Shown here one piece after another: positions 53,608-62,365 of a stretch of 64,000 nucleotides of DNA (within the stretch, counting starts at the first letter, position 1; each line of letters begins with the position of its first letter). The DNA lies in contig JANWWQ010000002.1 in assembly GCA_025055635.1 (NCBI GenBank), positions 1-64,000 on the forward strand, written 5' to 3'. The translations under genes were made by a program, and so were the position numbers. Source of the DNA: Flavobacteriales bacterium (GTDB lineage Bacteria; Bacteroidota; Bacteroidia; CAIKAF01). The notes under the pieces were generated by a model. It did not search any database and had not been told where the DNA came from. It saw nothing but the letters and a program-made list of their open reading frames with translations.

Positions 53608-53637
53608 TTTGATGCTTAGCTCCCCTACCTATTTTTG
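53608..53637 (+). promoter_or_regulatory. dnaN promoter
   Basis: TTTG (53608-53611) and TATTTTTG (53630-53637), 18 bases apart, are the best full match to the Bacteroidota consensus in the window. dnaN begins 22 bases further at 53660. Confidence 0.7.
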
Positions 53638-53659
53638 TGGACTTGAATAATTGCGTGTT

Positions 53660-54778
53660 ATGAAATTTTTGATTTCTAGTAGGGAACTAAACGAGGCCTT
53701 AGCCACTGTTTCCGGTGTAGTGGTCCACAACAATATCACGCCTGTCCTGCAGGACTTTTTGATGGAAGTGAAAGACAATAAATTGCAGATTTCCGCAACC
53801 GACCTGGAAACATACATGACCATTGAAGTTCCCGTGGAAGCTGACGGCGAGGGTCGGTTTACCGTGTTGGCCCGTACCCTGTTGGACACCTTGAAAACCT
53901 TTCCTGACCAGCCGCTGACCTTTACTTGCAACCCTACTAATCTCAGTGTTAAAGTGACACACGAAAGTGGGGAATTTGTTATCAGCGGCCACCCAGCGGA
54001 GGATTTTCCTAATCCTCCTACTTTCAGCCCGGAAGCCCAAACTACCCTAGAAGGGAATTTGCTGGCCCTGGCTATCCATAGGACGCTCTTCGCCACTGCC
54101 TCTGAAGATCGCCCCCAGATGTCTGGGGTACTATTTGAACTCTCTCCGGAAAAAACCAACTTCGTAGCCACCGATGCGCACAAGCTGGTACGCTACACCC
54201 GCACTGATGTTCAAAGCGACCAGTCTTATTCCTGCATTGTTCCCAAAAAGCCTCTCAATATTCTGCGCAACCTGCTGACGGGAGTGGAATCTCAGACCCA
54301 TCTTCAATTCAGCCGGTTGAATTTTTCAGCCTCGTGGGACAATATCCGTTTGATGGGGCGTCTGGTTGACGCACGCTACCCCAACTACGAGAGTGTCATT
54401 CCAAAGGACAATCCCAATGTGCTCACGGTGGACAAGGATATGTTTATCAACCGCCTGATGCGGGTGCAAAACTTTACCAACAAGAGCACTTTTTTAGTAC
54501 GGCTTCAGCTTGCGGGAAGTCAGCTTACGTTAGATGCTGAAAACTTGGATTTTAGCAGTCAAGCCCACGAGGTGATGCCCTGCTCTTACTCCGGCGCAGA
54601 CATGGAGATTGGTTTTAACTCCAAATTCCTCATAGAAGTGCTTAAAAACATCCCGGAAAGTGAGGTGACCATGCGTCTTTCCCTGCCAAGTAGGCCCGGT
54701 GTTGTTGAGCCCGCCCATCCCTCTGACGAAAACGAGCAACTGCTCATGCTTATCATGCCTCTTATGATTGGCATGTAA
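53660..54778 (+). CDS. dnaN: DNA polymerase III beta subunit (sliding clamp)
   Basis: 372 residues, three-fold domain repeat. KFLISSRELNEALATVSGVV at the start, TLLDTLKTFPDQPL, the VARYPNYESVIPKDN-like segment DARYPNYESVIPK and the C-terminal LLMLIMPLMIGM match clamps. ATG 53660 gives the standard MKFLISSREL start. Follows the gld cluster after its own promoter, a known order in the phylum. Confidence 0.96.
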   Translation: MKFLISSRELNEALATVSGVVVHNNITPVLQDFLMEVKDNKLQISATDLETYMTIEVPVEADGEGRFTVLARTLLDTLKTFPDQPLTFTCNPTNLSVKVTHESGEFVISGHPAEDFPNPPTFSPEAQTTLEGNLLALAIHRTLFATASEDRPQMSGVLFELSPEKTNFVATDAHKLVRYTRTDVQSDQSYSCIVPKKPLNILRNLLTGVESQTHLQFSRLNFSASWDNIRLMGRLVDARYPNYESVIPKDNPNVLTVDKDMFINRLMRVQNFTNKSTFLVRLQLAGSQLTLDAENLDFSSQAHEVMPCSYSGADMEIGFNSKFLIEVLKNIPESEVTMRLSLPSRPGVVEPAHPSDENEQLLMLIMPLMIGM

Positions 54779-54783
54779 AAAAT

Positions 54784-55665
54784 ATGAAGGACTCAGAACT
54801 AGATGCTCTTATCAGTTTGCTCGGAGATCCTGACCCAGAAATTTTTGCGGAGGTTAGATCCAAGCTGATTTCCTTAGGAACTTCCATCCTTGAACGATTG
54901 GAAAAGCACTGGGAGCTTTCTGATGACCCCGAAATGCATTACCGCATAGAGGGCGTCATTAAGGAAATTCATCTGGATCACGTTTGTATGCTTCTGGAGC
55001 AATGGGCCAAAGGAGGTTGCCAGAATCTGTTGGAGGGCGTCCTAATCTGCGCCAGATATCAGTTTCCCAATCTGGATGAACAGCGAGTGCGTCGGTACAT
55101 AGAACACATCCAGAAAGATGCCTGGCTGGAAGTGAATCCATCACTCACGGCTATGGAAGTCGTGAAAACCCTGAACAAAATCATCTACCGTATCCACGGA
55201 TTTCACCCCAACACAAAAGATTACGGTCACTGGCACAACAACATGATTAACGAGGTGCTTGAAACAAAGGCCGGAAATTCTCTTTTGCTGGGAGTGATTT
55301 ATCTGATAGTTGCTGAATCGCTGAATTTACCTATACGTGGGGTGAACTTGCCGGAACATTTCGTCCTGGCCTACCTGGATGATAGCAGCTTAGGGCGGTT
55401 GTTCGGTTCGTCGTCCCAGCCTCGCATTTTCTTTTACATCAACCCCTATAATGGTGGGAGCATCTTCAGCCGCCGAGAGATCGAAGCCTTTCTCACCAGG
55501 CTGGGATTGGCGAAAAAGGACGAGTACTTTTATCCCTGTTCCAACCGAACCATTGTGGAACGGTTGCTCAATAACCTAATGATTTACTTTCAGCATAGCG
55601 AGCAAAAGCTTAAGTACGAAGAAGTGAAACGCCTGAAGCAGTGCCTTCAGGGCGCCGGCTCTTAA
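54784..55665 (+). CDS. SirB1/transglutaminase-like protein with helical N-terminus
   Basis: 293 residues. The N-terminal 120 residues are helical, perhaps HEAT-like. Then NKIIYRIHGFHPNTKDYG, ETKAGNSLLLGVIYLIVAESLNLPIRGVNLPEHFVLAY (two stretches) match the SirB1 transglutaminase-like fold. The catalytic Cys of true transglutaminases is replaced by Ser in GNSLLL. Role unknown. It starts 5 bases after dnaN and its TAA overlaps the TAA of the convergent neighbour. Confidence 0.82.
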   Translation: MKDSELDALISLLGDPDPEIFAEVRSKLISLGTSILERLEKHWELSDDPEMHYRIEGVIKEIHLDHVCMLLEQWAKGGCQNLLEGVLICARYQFPNLDEQRVRRYIEHIQKDAWLEVNPSLTAMEVVKTLNKIIYRIHGFHPNTKDYGHWHNNMINEVLETKAGNSLLLGVIYLIVAESLNLPIRGVNLPEHFVLAYLDDSSLGRLFGSSSQPRIFFYINPYNGGSIFSRREIEAFLTRLGLAKKDEYFYPCSNRTIVERLLNNLMIYFQHSEQKLKYEEVKRLKQCLQGAGS

Positions 55666-56555
55666 ATGCCGCTTTTCATCCGCATCTGGTTGGCAGTGAG
55701 GGTGCGGCCGTCGTGGCTCCACCCCGGAGGCATAAAAAGGTATTTAAGTTTATTGAGCAAGCCGGGAGCCTGCCGCACATCGTGCCAAAGGGCTTTGTAT
55801 TCGTGCGTGGCTATTTCCAGAGGATTGTATGTTTGAATGTTTTTCGTAATGCCATAAACTACTTTTTCTTTTTCAGGCTCAAAGGTGCCGAAAAGTCTGT
55901 CCCAGATAATTAGTATTCCCCCGTGATTACGGTCCAGGTAACGCACATTGCTACCGTGGTGCACCCTATGGTGAGAAGGGGTGTTCAGGACCCATTCCAA
56001 TGGACCCAAGCGGCCGATGGCTTCGGTATGCAGGAAAAACTGATAGATAAGACTGATGGATAGCATCACCATCATGGCGCCGGGATGAAACCCCACCAGA
56101 GGCATCCAGGCCCACCAGATATACTTGTGGAATAATTCTCCCCAACTTTGCCGCAAGGCCACAGCCAGGTTAAAATGCACGCTGGAGTGGTGGTTCACAT
56201 GGCCGGCCCAGAACAAACGCACTTCGTGGCAGGCTCGGTGGTGCAAATAAAAGGAAAAATCATCTGCCAATAAAAGTAAGAGCCAACCCCACCACTTATC
56301 GGTAGGAATGGTCCATAAGCGGTATTGATAAATATGAAAGAACAATGCCATCACAAGACCCTTGGCCACCGTATTGATCACCGCACTTCCTACTCCCATG
56401 GTAATGGAAGCCAGGGCATCACGCAAAGGATACTTATGGCCCCGGCCCAGTGTCAGCCACAGCGCTTCTATAGTGACACTTAATAAAAATATGGGCACAG
56501 CCCAGGCGATAACCTCATCGCCGTAAAGCCACCATTGCCCAAAAAGGCCTGACAC
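55662..56555 (-). CDS. Sterol desaturase/fatty acid hydroxylase family protein
   Basis: 297 residues from GTG 56555, with several hydrophobic helices. Histidine clusters FYLHHRACHEVRLFWAGHVNHHSSVHFNL (two stretches) and SHHRVHHGSNVRYL supply the di-iron HxxxH/HxxHH ligands. Likely hydroxylates or desaturates a membrane lipid. The open frame reaches TTG 56573, but this overlaps a TAAATTTG box, so the downstream GTG is preferred. An in-frame later start is possible. Confidence 0.85.
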   Translation of the reverse strand: MSGLFGQWWLYGDEVIAWAVPIFLLSVTIEALWLTLGRGHKYPLRDALASITMGVGSAVINTVAKGLVMALFFHIYQYRLWTIPTDKWWGWLLLLLADDFSFYLHHRACHEVRLFWAGHVNHHSSVHFNLAVALRQSWGELFHKYIWWAWMPLVGFHPGAMMVMLSISLIYQFFLHTEAIGRLGPLEWVLNTPSHHRVHHGSNVRYLDRNHGGILIIWDRLFGTFEPEKEKVVYGITKNIQTYNPLEIATHEYKALWHDVRQAPGLLNKLKYLFMPPGWSHDGRTLTANQMRMKSGI

Positions 56556-56570
56556 TGTCTGATGATTACG

Positions 56571-56578
56571 CAAATTTA
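56571..56578 (-). promoter_or_regulatory. -7 box upstream of the sterol desaturase gene
   Basis: TAAATTTG on the minus strand matches TAnnTTTG, 15 bases before the chosen GTG at 56555. Confidence 0.45.
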
Positions 56579-56940
56579 ATATTTAGAAAATGGTGAAAAG
56601 ATTCCAAATTGTTTCAAAAGAAGTATAAAACAAAACTTCCAAGATTATTTCTAAGTAAGAAACAAATAAGTTTTTTTAAGAATTTTAAGAAGATTTCCTC
56701 TTGTTGAATGAAAAAATTTCCTTACAAAATTTTGCTAAAACAGAAACTTTAGCTATAATTATTTGATCCGCAGGCATTTCACTCCGCAAAAACCAAATTG
56801 AAAAATTAACTCATTGGAAAGCAACTTATCAGGTGAGCCAAAAAAGTTTTTTTATTTATGCTTATCTAAAAAAAATAGAATAAACCTATGCCCATGTACC
56901 TTCCATACAATTTTTTCAACAAGGTAAGCAAAAATGAACC
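56579..56940. other. AT-rich gap, no gene seen
   Basis: About 360 bases between carA and the desaturase gene. One weak hairpin, GCTAAA/TTTAGC at 56734-56753, is visible. Nothing else recognised. Confidence 0.55.
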
Positions 56941-58086
56941 TTAGGGACCAGGGGACGTCACAGGATGTCTTTCCTGAACCTTCGTTTCTTTCTTTTTAAT
57001 AATTAGCTCCAAAAATTTATCAAACAGATAGCGTGAATCGTGAGGGCCCGCAGAAGCTTCTGGATGGTACTGTACGGAAAACACAGGATAATCTTTTAAT
57101 TCTAAACCTGCCACAGTGTGGTCGTTCAGGTGGCGGTGGGTGATGATGATATTGGATTGTTTATCCGCAACTTCAGCCACGGCGAAGCCATGGTTCTGGG
57201 ATGTTATCTCCCCTTTTTGGTTGACAAGGCAAAGTACAGGATGGTTGATACCTCTATGGCCATGGTGCATTTTGTAGGTTTTCAAGCCTTGGGACAGGGC
57301 TATTATCTGATGGCCTAGACAAATTCCGAAGATAGGAAGACCAGTTGGAATGAGCTCGGCTACCGTAGAGATGGCGTGGGTTAAAGTGGCGGGATCCCCT
57401 GGTCCGTTGGATATTACCAAACCATCGGGCTGCCATTCCAGAATATCAGCGGCCGTTGTTGACATGGAGAAAAGCCTAACATGACAGCCCCGTTCCAGGA
57501 GGCACCGGATGATATTGTGTTTAACACCCAGATCCAGCAAAGCAACCCGATATCGGCCGTTAGGGGCATAATAATCCTTGCACTGCTTCACGGAAACGTA
57601 TGAAGATAACTGCAGCCCTTCCATGGACGGAGTTTCATTCAGGATATGTGCCATTTCTTCCCAACTGATGTGTTCCTCCGTGGAAATGACCGCATTGATA
57701 ACTCCTTGGGTTCGGATGTGACGTACCAGGCGACGAGTGTCCACGCTGTGCATGACGGGTACACCCTGCGAGGCAAACCACTGGTTCAACGGACCGGCCC
57801 CGTATCTGGAATGATGAAGAGAAAAGTTTCGGCACACAAGGCCCTTGATCTGGATCTTTTCAGATTCAGATTCATCTTCCCCTACTACTCCGTAATTCCC
57901 AATGTGAGCGGCAGTGGAAATCAGAATCTGACCGTAGTAAGAAGGATCTGTGTAGGTTTCCTGATAGCCGGTCATGGCTGTGTTGAAGCAGAGCTCTCCG
58001 GCCATGGTAACTGTGGCTCCGGCCCCTAGACCCTCGAGGCGGGTCCCGTCAGCCAACAACAGCTTAGCTTTAGGAAATGAAAGCAT
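56941..58086 (-). CDS. carA: Carbamoyl-phosphate synthase small subunit
   Basis: 381 residues. Glutamine amidotransferase half contains SNGPGDPATLTHAI, the nucleophile in FGICLGHQIIALSQGL and the catalytic His in FSVQYHPEASAGPHDSRYLF; the N-terminal part has GYQETYTDPSYYGQI. Supplies ammonia for carbamoyl phosphate in pyrimidine and arginine synthesis. The large subunit is not in the window. A terminator separates it from rplQ. Confidence 0.95.
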   Translation of the reverse strand: MLSFPKAKLLLADGTRLEGLGAGATVTMAGELCFNTAMTGYQETYTDPSYYGQILISTAAHIGNYGVVGEDESESEKIQIKGLVCRNFSLHHSRYGAGPLNQWFASQGVPVMHSVDTRRLVRHIRTQGVINAVISTEEHISWEEMAHILNETPSMEGLQLSSYVSVKQCKDYYAPNGRYRVALLDLGVKHNIIRCLLERGCHVRLFSMSTTAADILEWQPDGLVISNGPGDPATLTHAISTVAELIPTGLPIFGICLGHQIIALSQGLKTYKMHHGHRGINHPVLCLVNQKGEITSQNHGFAVAEVADKQSNIIITHRHLNDHTVAGLELKDYPVFSVQYHPEASAGPHDSRYLFDKFLELIIKKKETKVQERHPVTSPGP

Positions 58087-58102
58087 GGCTTTTTTTTACA
58101 TA

Positions 58103-58134
58103 CAAAAAAAGGAAGAATGAGACCATTCTTCCTT
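58103..58134 (-). terminator. Rho-independent terminator of the ribosomal operon
   Basis: AAGGAAGAATG (58109-58119), a 4-base loop and CATTCTTCCTT (58124-58134) form an 11-base-pair stem; on the minus strand the stem is followed by a run of T. It lies after rplQ and before carA. Confidence 0.85.
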
Positions 58135-58162
58135 AACTTATTTAGAAAAAGGTTGGTATAGT

Positions 58163-58717
58163 TTATTCTTTCTCGCTTTTATCAGAAGGACCTTCCTCTA
58201 AATTCTCAACGGTGGTAGAGGGGGTGGTACCTGTTTCTTCGGGTGGAGAAGGGACAACCTGATCGGCATTTGAAGCGGTGCCCGTTTTTGTGCTTCCTTT
58301 TTTGGAAGAACGACGCGTGCGCTTACGTCCGGTAGTCTTGGATTCTTTTGTATATAGAGTGTTGTAGTCTACGAATTCAATAAAGGCCATGGGGGCGTTG
58401 TCACCAGTACGGTTTTCCAGTCTGATAATCCGTGTGTAGCCGCCGGGGCGTTCGGCAACCTTCGGACCAATTTCGCGGAAAAGTTCCGTGACGGCCTCTT
58501 TATGCCTAAGATAGGAAAACACTATCCGGCGGGAATGTTGGGTATCGTTTTTGCTTCGGGTGACCAGGGGCTCCACATAACGGCGCAGAGCCTTAGCCTT
58601 GGCCAGGGTGGTGCGTATGCGTTTATGGCGAATCAGGGCTACCGCGAGGTTTGAGAGCAGTGCTCGCCTATGGTTCACTGTACGACCCAGATGGTTGTCT
58701 TTCTTTCTGTGGCGCAT
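58163..58717 (-). CDS. rplQ: 50S ribosomal protein L17
   Basis: 184 residues; the first ~120 are L17 ([49 protein letters not shown]), and residues ~125-184 are a Thr/Ser/Glu-rich tail, longer than the ~120-residue bacterial norm but usual in Bacteroidota. Lies 2 bases from rpoA. Confidence 0.95.
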   Translation of the reverse strand: MRHRKKDNHLGRTVNHRRALLSNLAVALIRHKRIRTTLAKAKALRRYVEPLVTRSKNDTQHSRRIVFSYLRHKEAVTELFREIGPKVAERPGGYTRIIRLENRTGDNAPMAFIEFVDYNTLYTKESKTTGRKRTRRSSKKGSTKTGTASNADQVVPSPPEETGTTPSTTVENLEEGPSDKSEKE

Positions 58718-58719
58718 AT

Positions 58720-59724
58720 TTATTTCTTCTTAAAGTATTTGCTCACGTCCATGCCAAAGGTGAGGCCTTTTTCTTTGAGGAGTTCTGTCAATTCTGTGAG
58801 CGATTTTTGACCAAAGTTGCGGAATTTGAGAAGGTCATTTTTCTGATAAGAAACCAGGTCACCCAGAGTTTCCACATCAGCAGCCTTGAGGCAGTTGAGG
58901 GCTCTGGCTGATAGATCCAGTTCGGAGAGCGGTGTACTGAGCAACTGGCGCATGCGGAGGGTTTCCTCGTCCACATCCTCTTCGTCTTTTGAGCTCTCTT
59001 CTTCTTGCTCAATCAGCAGCTTTTCGTCGTCGGCAAATAGATAAAGATGGTGAATAAGAATTTTGGCGGCCTCTTTAAGAGCGTCTTTCGGATTGATGGA
59101 GCCATCGGTCTCCACTTCTATGAGAAGCCGCTCATAGTCTGTTTTTTGTTCCACCCTGTAATTTTCTACGCTGTACCTCACGTTGCGGATAGGGGTGTAG
59201 ATGGCGTCCATAGGGATGAAGCCTGCATCAGCAGTGAGAGGTTTATTTTCTTCGCTCGGTACGTAACCTCGACCTTTCGTGATGTGCAGTTCAAATTTCA
59301 CTTTCACTCCCGGTTCTGCCGTGAAGATCACAAGGTCTGGATTGAGCACTTTAAAATTTAAGAGAGCCTTCCCGATATCCCCTGCTGTGAACCGGCCTCC
59401 CTCCGAACAACTGACAATCACCTTTTCTTCATTAACTCCTTCCACCTGACGTTTCAACCTAACCTTTTTTAGGTTTAAGATGATTTCGGTAACGTCTTCG
59501 GTAATATATTTAATGGTAGAAAATTCGTGGGGAACGGGAGGCTCCAGAAATTTTATTCCCGAGATGGCGAAACCTTCCAGCGATGATAGCAATATCCGAC
59601 GAAGGGAATTACCGATAGTAATACCGTAGCCGGGTTCTAGGGGTCTGAACTCAAAGAGGCCCCTATCCGGCTTTAATTCATTAACGATAACTTTTTCCGG
59701 TTTCTGAAATTCTAGAATGGCCAT
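58720..59724 (-). CDS. rpoA: RNA polymerase alpha subunit
   Basis: 334 residues. N-domain starts [50 protein letters not shown] is the conserved dimer motif; the C-domain, [25 protein letters not shown], ends [17 protein letters not shown]. Assembles the polymerase and contacts upstream DNA. 18 bases after rpsD. Confidence 0.97.
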   Translation of the reverse strand: MAILEFQKPEKVIVNELKPDRGLFEFRPLEPGYGITIGNSLRRILLSSLEGFAISGIKFLEPPVPHEFSTIKYITEDVTEIILNLKKVRLKRQVEGVNEEKVIVSCSEGGRFTAGDIGKALLNFKVLNPDLVIFTAEPGVKVKFELHITKGRGYVPSEENKPLTADAGFIPMDAIYTPIRNVRYSVENYRVEQKTDYERLLIEVETDGSINPKDALKEAAKILIHHLYLFADDEKLLIEQEEESSKDEEDVDEETLRMRQLLSTPLSELDLSARALNCLKAADVETLGDLVSYQKNDLLKFRNFGQKSLTELTELLKEKGLTFGMDVSKYFKKK

Positions 59725-59742
59725 AGGGTGAAGGATTATAAT

Positions 59743-60348
59743 TTACTTGGAATAGAGTTCAACGATTAATTGTTCGTTAATGTTTTCCGGTATTTGTTCT
59801 CTTTCTGGGAGAGCAATAAAGGTGCCTGTGAGGGTGTTGGGATTGAAATCAATCCAGTCCAGCTTGTTTTTGGTGCTGTGCACATGGTTGCGGATCACCT
59901 GGAGGCTTTTGCTTTTCTCCCGGACAGCGATGGTGCTACCCGGCTTCACGATGTAGGAAGGTATTTTCACCACTTCTCCATTAACGGTAATGTGGCCATG
60001 GTTAACTAACTGACGGGCAGCCGCCCTTGTGGGAGCGATGCCCATGCGGTATACGAGATTATCCAAGCGGCTCTCACAGAGGCGCAGCAGATTCAGACCT
60101 GTGATGCCCTTCATGGAGGAGGCTATCTCAAAGAATCGGCGAAACTGGCGTTCCAGCATTCCATAGATATATTTGGCTTTCTGTTTTTCCTGCAACTGAA
60201 TGGCGTATTCGCTTTGTTTGCGGCGCCTTTTAAGTGGGCCGTGCATACCAGGGGGGTAATTTTTGCGCGCCAAAGCTTTGTCTTCCCCAAAAATGGGTTC
60301 TCTGAAACGCCTCGCTATTCGGCTTCGCGGTCCTGTATATCGTGCCAT
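59743..60348 (-). CDS. rpsD: 30S ribosomal protein S4
   Basis: 201 residues. [36 protein letters not shown], and the S4 RNA-binding segment [31 protein letters not shown]. Primary 16S rRNA-binding protein. 13 bases from rpsK. Confidence 0.97.
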   Translation of the reverse strand: MARYTGPRSRIARRFREPIFGEDKALARKNYPPGMHGPLKRRRKQSEYAIQLQEKQKAKYIYGMLERQFRRFFEIASSMKGITGLNLLRLCESRLDNLVYRMGIAPTRAAARQLVNHGHITVNGEVVKIPSYIVKPGSTIAVREKSKSLQVIRNHVHSTKNKLDWIDFNPNTLTGTFIALPEREQIPENINEQLIVELYSK

Positions 60349-60361
60349 GGGATAATGCGGT

Positions 60362-60805
60362 TTAAATTCTTCTACGTTTGGGAGGGCGGCACCCGTTATG
60401 AGGAATAGGCGTCACATCTATTATCTCCACTATTTCAATGCCAGGGGATTCTTTTTTCGTTTCGCTCTGACTGTCTTGCGTGGACTCATTTTGTACTGTA
60501 TCAAAGGCTGCAATGGTCCGGATGGCAGATTCCCGCCCTGCTCCAGGTCCTTTCACAAACACCCTGACGCGGCGGACGCCCAGATCATAGGCTGTTTTGG
60601 CTACGTCCAAAGCGGCCACCTGAGCGGCGTAGGGCGTGTTCTTTTTGGAGCCTTTGAAGCCCATTTTTCCAGCTGAGGACCAGGCAATCACTTCGCCGTT
60701 GTTGTTGGTAAATGTAATGATTATGTTGTTGAAAGTGGCATTAATGTGGCACTGACCCATTAGGTCCACCTTCACCTTCTTTTTGGAGGTTTTGGATTTA
60801 GCCAT
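60362..60805 (-). CDS. rpsK: 30S ribosomal protein S11 with an internal insertion
   Basis: 147 residues against the usual ~129. The core [30 protein letters not shown] and [16 protein letters not shown] is normal, as is the end [23 protein letters not shown]. Between them residues ~100-121 ([20 protein letters not shown] and neighbours) are an extra acidic/polar insertion where other S11 proteins have only a few residues. The reading frame is open throughout, so it is translated. Binds the 3' domain of 16S rRNA. Confidence 0.93.
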   Translation of the reverse strand: MAKSKTSKKKVKVDLMGQCHINATFNNIIITFTNNNGEVIAWSSAGKMGFKGSKKNTPYAAQVAALDVAKTAYDLGVRRVRVFVKGPGAGRESAIRTIAAFDTVQNESTQDSQSETKKESPGIEIVEIIDVTPIPHNGCRPPKRRRI

Positions 60806-60816
60806 ACATTCAGAAA

Positions 60817-61197
60817 CTATTTCTTAGTTGCTTTCTTTTTGTTGGGCACGGTTTTCCGTTTACCTTTACGCGTACGGCAGTTACACTGGGTCTGCTGGCC
60901 CCTGACCGGAAGACCTAGACGATGGCGAATGCCTCGGTAGCAGCCAATATCCTGAAGGCGTTTGATTGCGAGCTGTACTTCACTCCTCAGAGCCCCTTCC
61001 GTTTTGTATTCATTGTTGATGATATTGCGGATGGCTGTAAGTTGATCATCGTTCCAGTCCTTAACCTTCACGTCGTAAGGAACGCCAGCTTTATCCAGAA
61101 TCTTACGGGCTGAACTGCGGCCAATACCGTAAATGTAGGTGAGACCGATTTCTCCTCTTTTGTTAGGTGGCAAATCAACTCCTGCTATGCGTGCCAT
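60817..61197 (-). CDS. rpsM: 30S ribosomal protein S13
   Basis: 126 residues. [26 protein letters not shown] and [30 protein letters not shown] are the family hallmarks. Contacts tRNA and the subunit interface. 5 bases after rpmJ. Confidence 0.97.
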   Translation of the reverse strand: MARIAGVDLPPNKRGEIGLTYIYGIGRSSARKILDKAGVPYDVKVKDWNDDQLTAIRNIINNEYKTEGALRSEVQLAIKRLQDIGCYRGIRHRLGLPVRGQQTQCNCRTRKGKRKTVPNKKKATKK

Positions 61198-61202
61198 AAA
61201 TG

Positions 61203-61319
61203 TTATCCTTGTCTTTGTTTAAAGCGGGGATTTTTTTTGTTAATGACATATACTACCCCTTTCCGGCGCACGATTTTGCACTCGGGGCTTCGTTTTTTCA
61301 CGGAGGCTTTTACTTTCAT
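61203..61319 (-). CDS. rpmJ: 50S ribosomal protein L36
   Basis: 38 residues: [20 protein letters not shown] then [18 protein letters not shown]. The zinc-less C-minus form: the usual Cys ligands are mostly absent, one Cys remains. Located between infA and rpsM, as expected. Identified by translating the gap. Confidence 0.93.
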   Translation of the reverse strand: MKVKASVKKRSPECKIVRRKGVVYVINKKNPRFKQRQG

Positions 61320-61340
61320 TATTTAATTACTTGAGTGGTA

Positions 61341-61556
61341 TTATAATCTGCGAATGATACGGCCTTTGGTAAGATCGTAGGGGGACATTTCCAACTTCAC
61401 CATGTCTCCTGGTAGAATTTTGATATAATTCATTCGCATTTTACCACTGATATGGGCCGTGACCAGATGGCCGTTTTTCAGACGAACTCGGAACATGGCA
61501 TTGGAAAGTGCCTCCACGATTTCTCCATCTTGTTCAATAGACGCTTGTTTAACCAT
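61341..61556 (-). CDS. infA: Translation initiation factor IF-1
   Basis: 71 residues, OB fold: [52 protein letters not shown] and [15 protein letters not shown]. Its ATG lies inside the last codons of map, an 8-base overlap. Confidence 0.96.
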   Translation of the reverse strand: MVKQASIEQDGEIVEALSNAMFRVRLKNGHLVTAHISGKMRMNYIKILPGDMVKLEMSPYDLTKGRIIRRL

Positions 61557-62358
61557 AGACGGGCAACAAATAGGGGTTTTGACAAATGGCTTTTTCTACC
61601 GGGGAAAAGGAGGAGAGGGGGGTTAGACCTTTTTCTGTGATGGCCACAGTGTGTTCGTAGTGGGCCGAAGGCAACCCATCAGCTGTAACAACTGTCCAAT
61701 TGTCGGACAGCGTTTTCACAAATCGTTTTCCTTGGTTTACCATGGGTTCAATGGCAATAACCAATCCTTCTCTTAGCACCGGACCTTTCCCGGGTTGGCC
61801 AAAGTTGGGAACCTCCGGGGGTTCATGAAGCTGACGACCCAAACCATGGCCAACCAGTTCGCGTACCACGGAATATCCTCTGCTTTCTACGTATTTCTGA
61901 ATAAAATGACCCACGTCACCTATAGTTTTTCCAGGGCCCGCAAAATTAATACATTTTTCTAAACTTTCCAAAGTGGTGCGACATAATTCCATTTTTTTAT
62001 TTTCGGCCCCCTGCACAATAAATGTGTAGGCCGCATCGCCATACCAGCCTTCCCACACCACGCCACAATCCACAGAAACAATATCGCCTTCGCGGATTTC
62101 ATACTTTCCTGGAATACCGTGAACTACGGCTTCGTTTACGGATATGCATAACGTAGCCGGAAAACCATTGTATCCTTTAAAGGCCGGTTTGGCTCCGTAT
62201 GATAAGATAGTTTCTTCAGCCAACTGGTCTAGCTGAGCCGTGGGGATTCCAGGCCGGATGGCCTCCGCTACACGGGCCAGTACCTCACTGACCAGGAGAG
62301 CGCTGCGGCGTATAGCTTCAATTTCCTGGTGTGTTTTGAGGTAGGCAGATAACAGCAT
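61549..62358 (-). CDS. map: Methionine aminopeptidase (type I)
   Basis: 269 residues. Metal ligands in [19 protein letters not shown] (two Asp), [19 protein letters not shown] (His), [10 protein letters not shown] (Glu) and [11 protein letters not shown] (Glu). Removes the initiator methionine. Sits between secY and infA, the usual place in the spc operon. Confidence 0.96.
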   Translation of the reverse strand: MLLSAYLKTHQEIEAIRRSALLVSEVLARVAEAIRPGIPTAQLDQLAEETILSYGAKPAFKGYNGFPATLCISVNEAVVHGIPGKYEIREGDIVSVDCGVVWEGWYGDAAYTFIVQGAENKKMELCRTTLESLEKCINFAGPGKTIGDVGHFIQKYVESRGYSVVRELVGHGLGRQLHEPPEVPNFGQPGKGPVLREGLVIAIEPMVNQGKRFVKTLSDNWTVVTADGLPSAHYEHTVAITEKGLTPLSSFSPVEKAICQNPYLLPVYG

Positions 62359-62365
62359 TAATGTT

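Noticed and set aside
56734..56753. Hairpin GCTAAA/TTTAGC as terminator
   Set aside because: Six-base AT-rich stem without a T-run and not placed after a gene end in the right direction.
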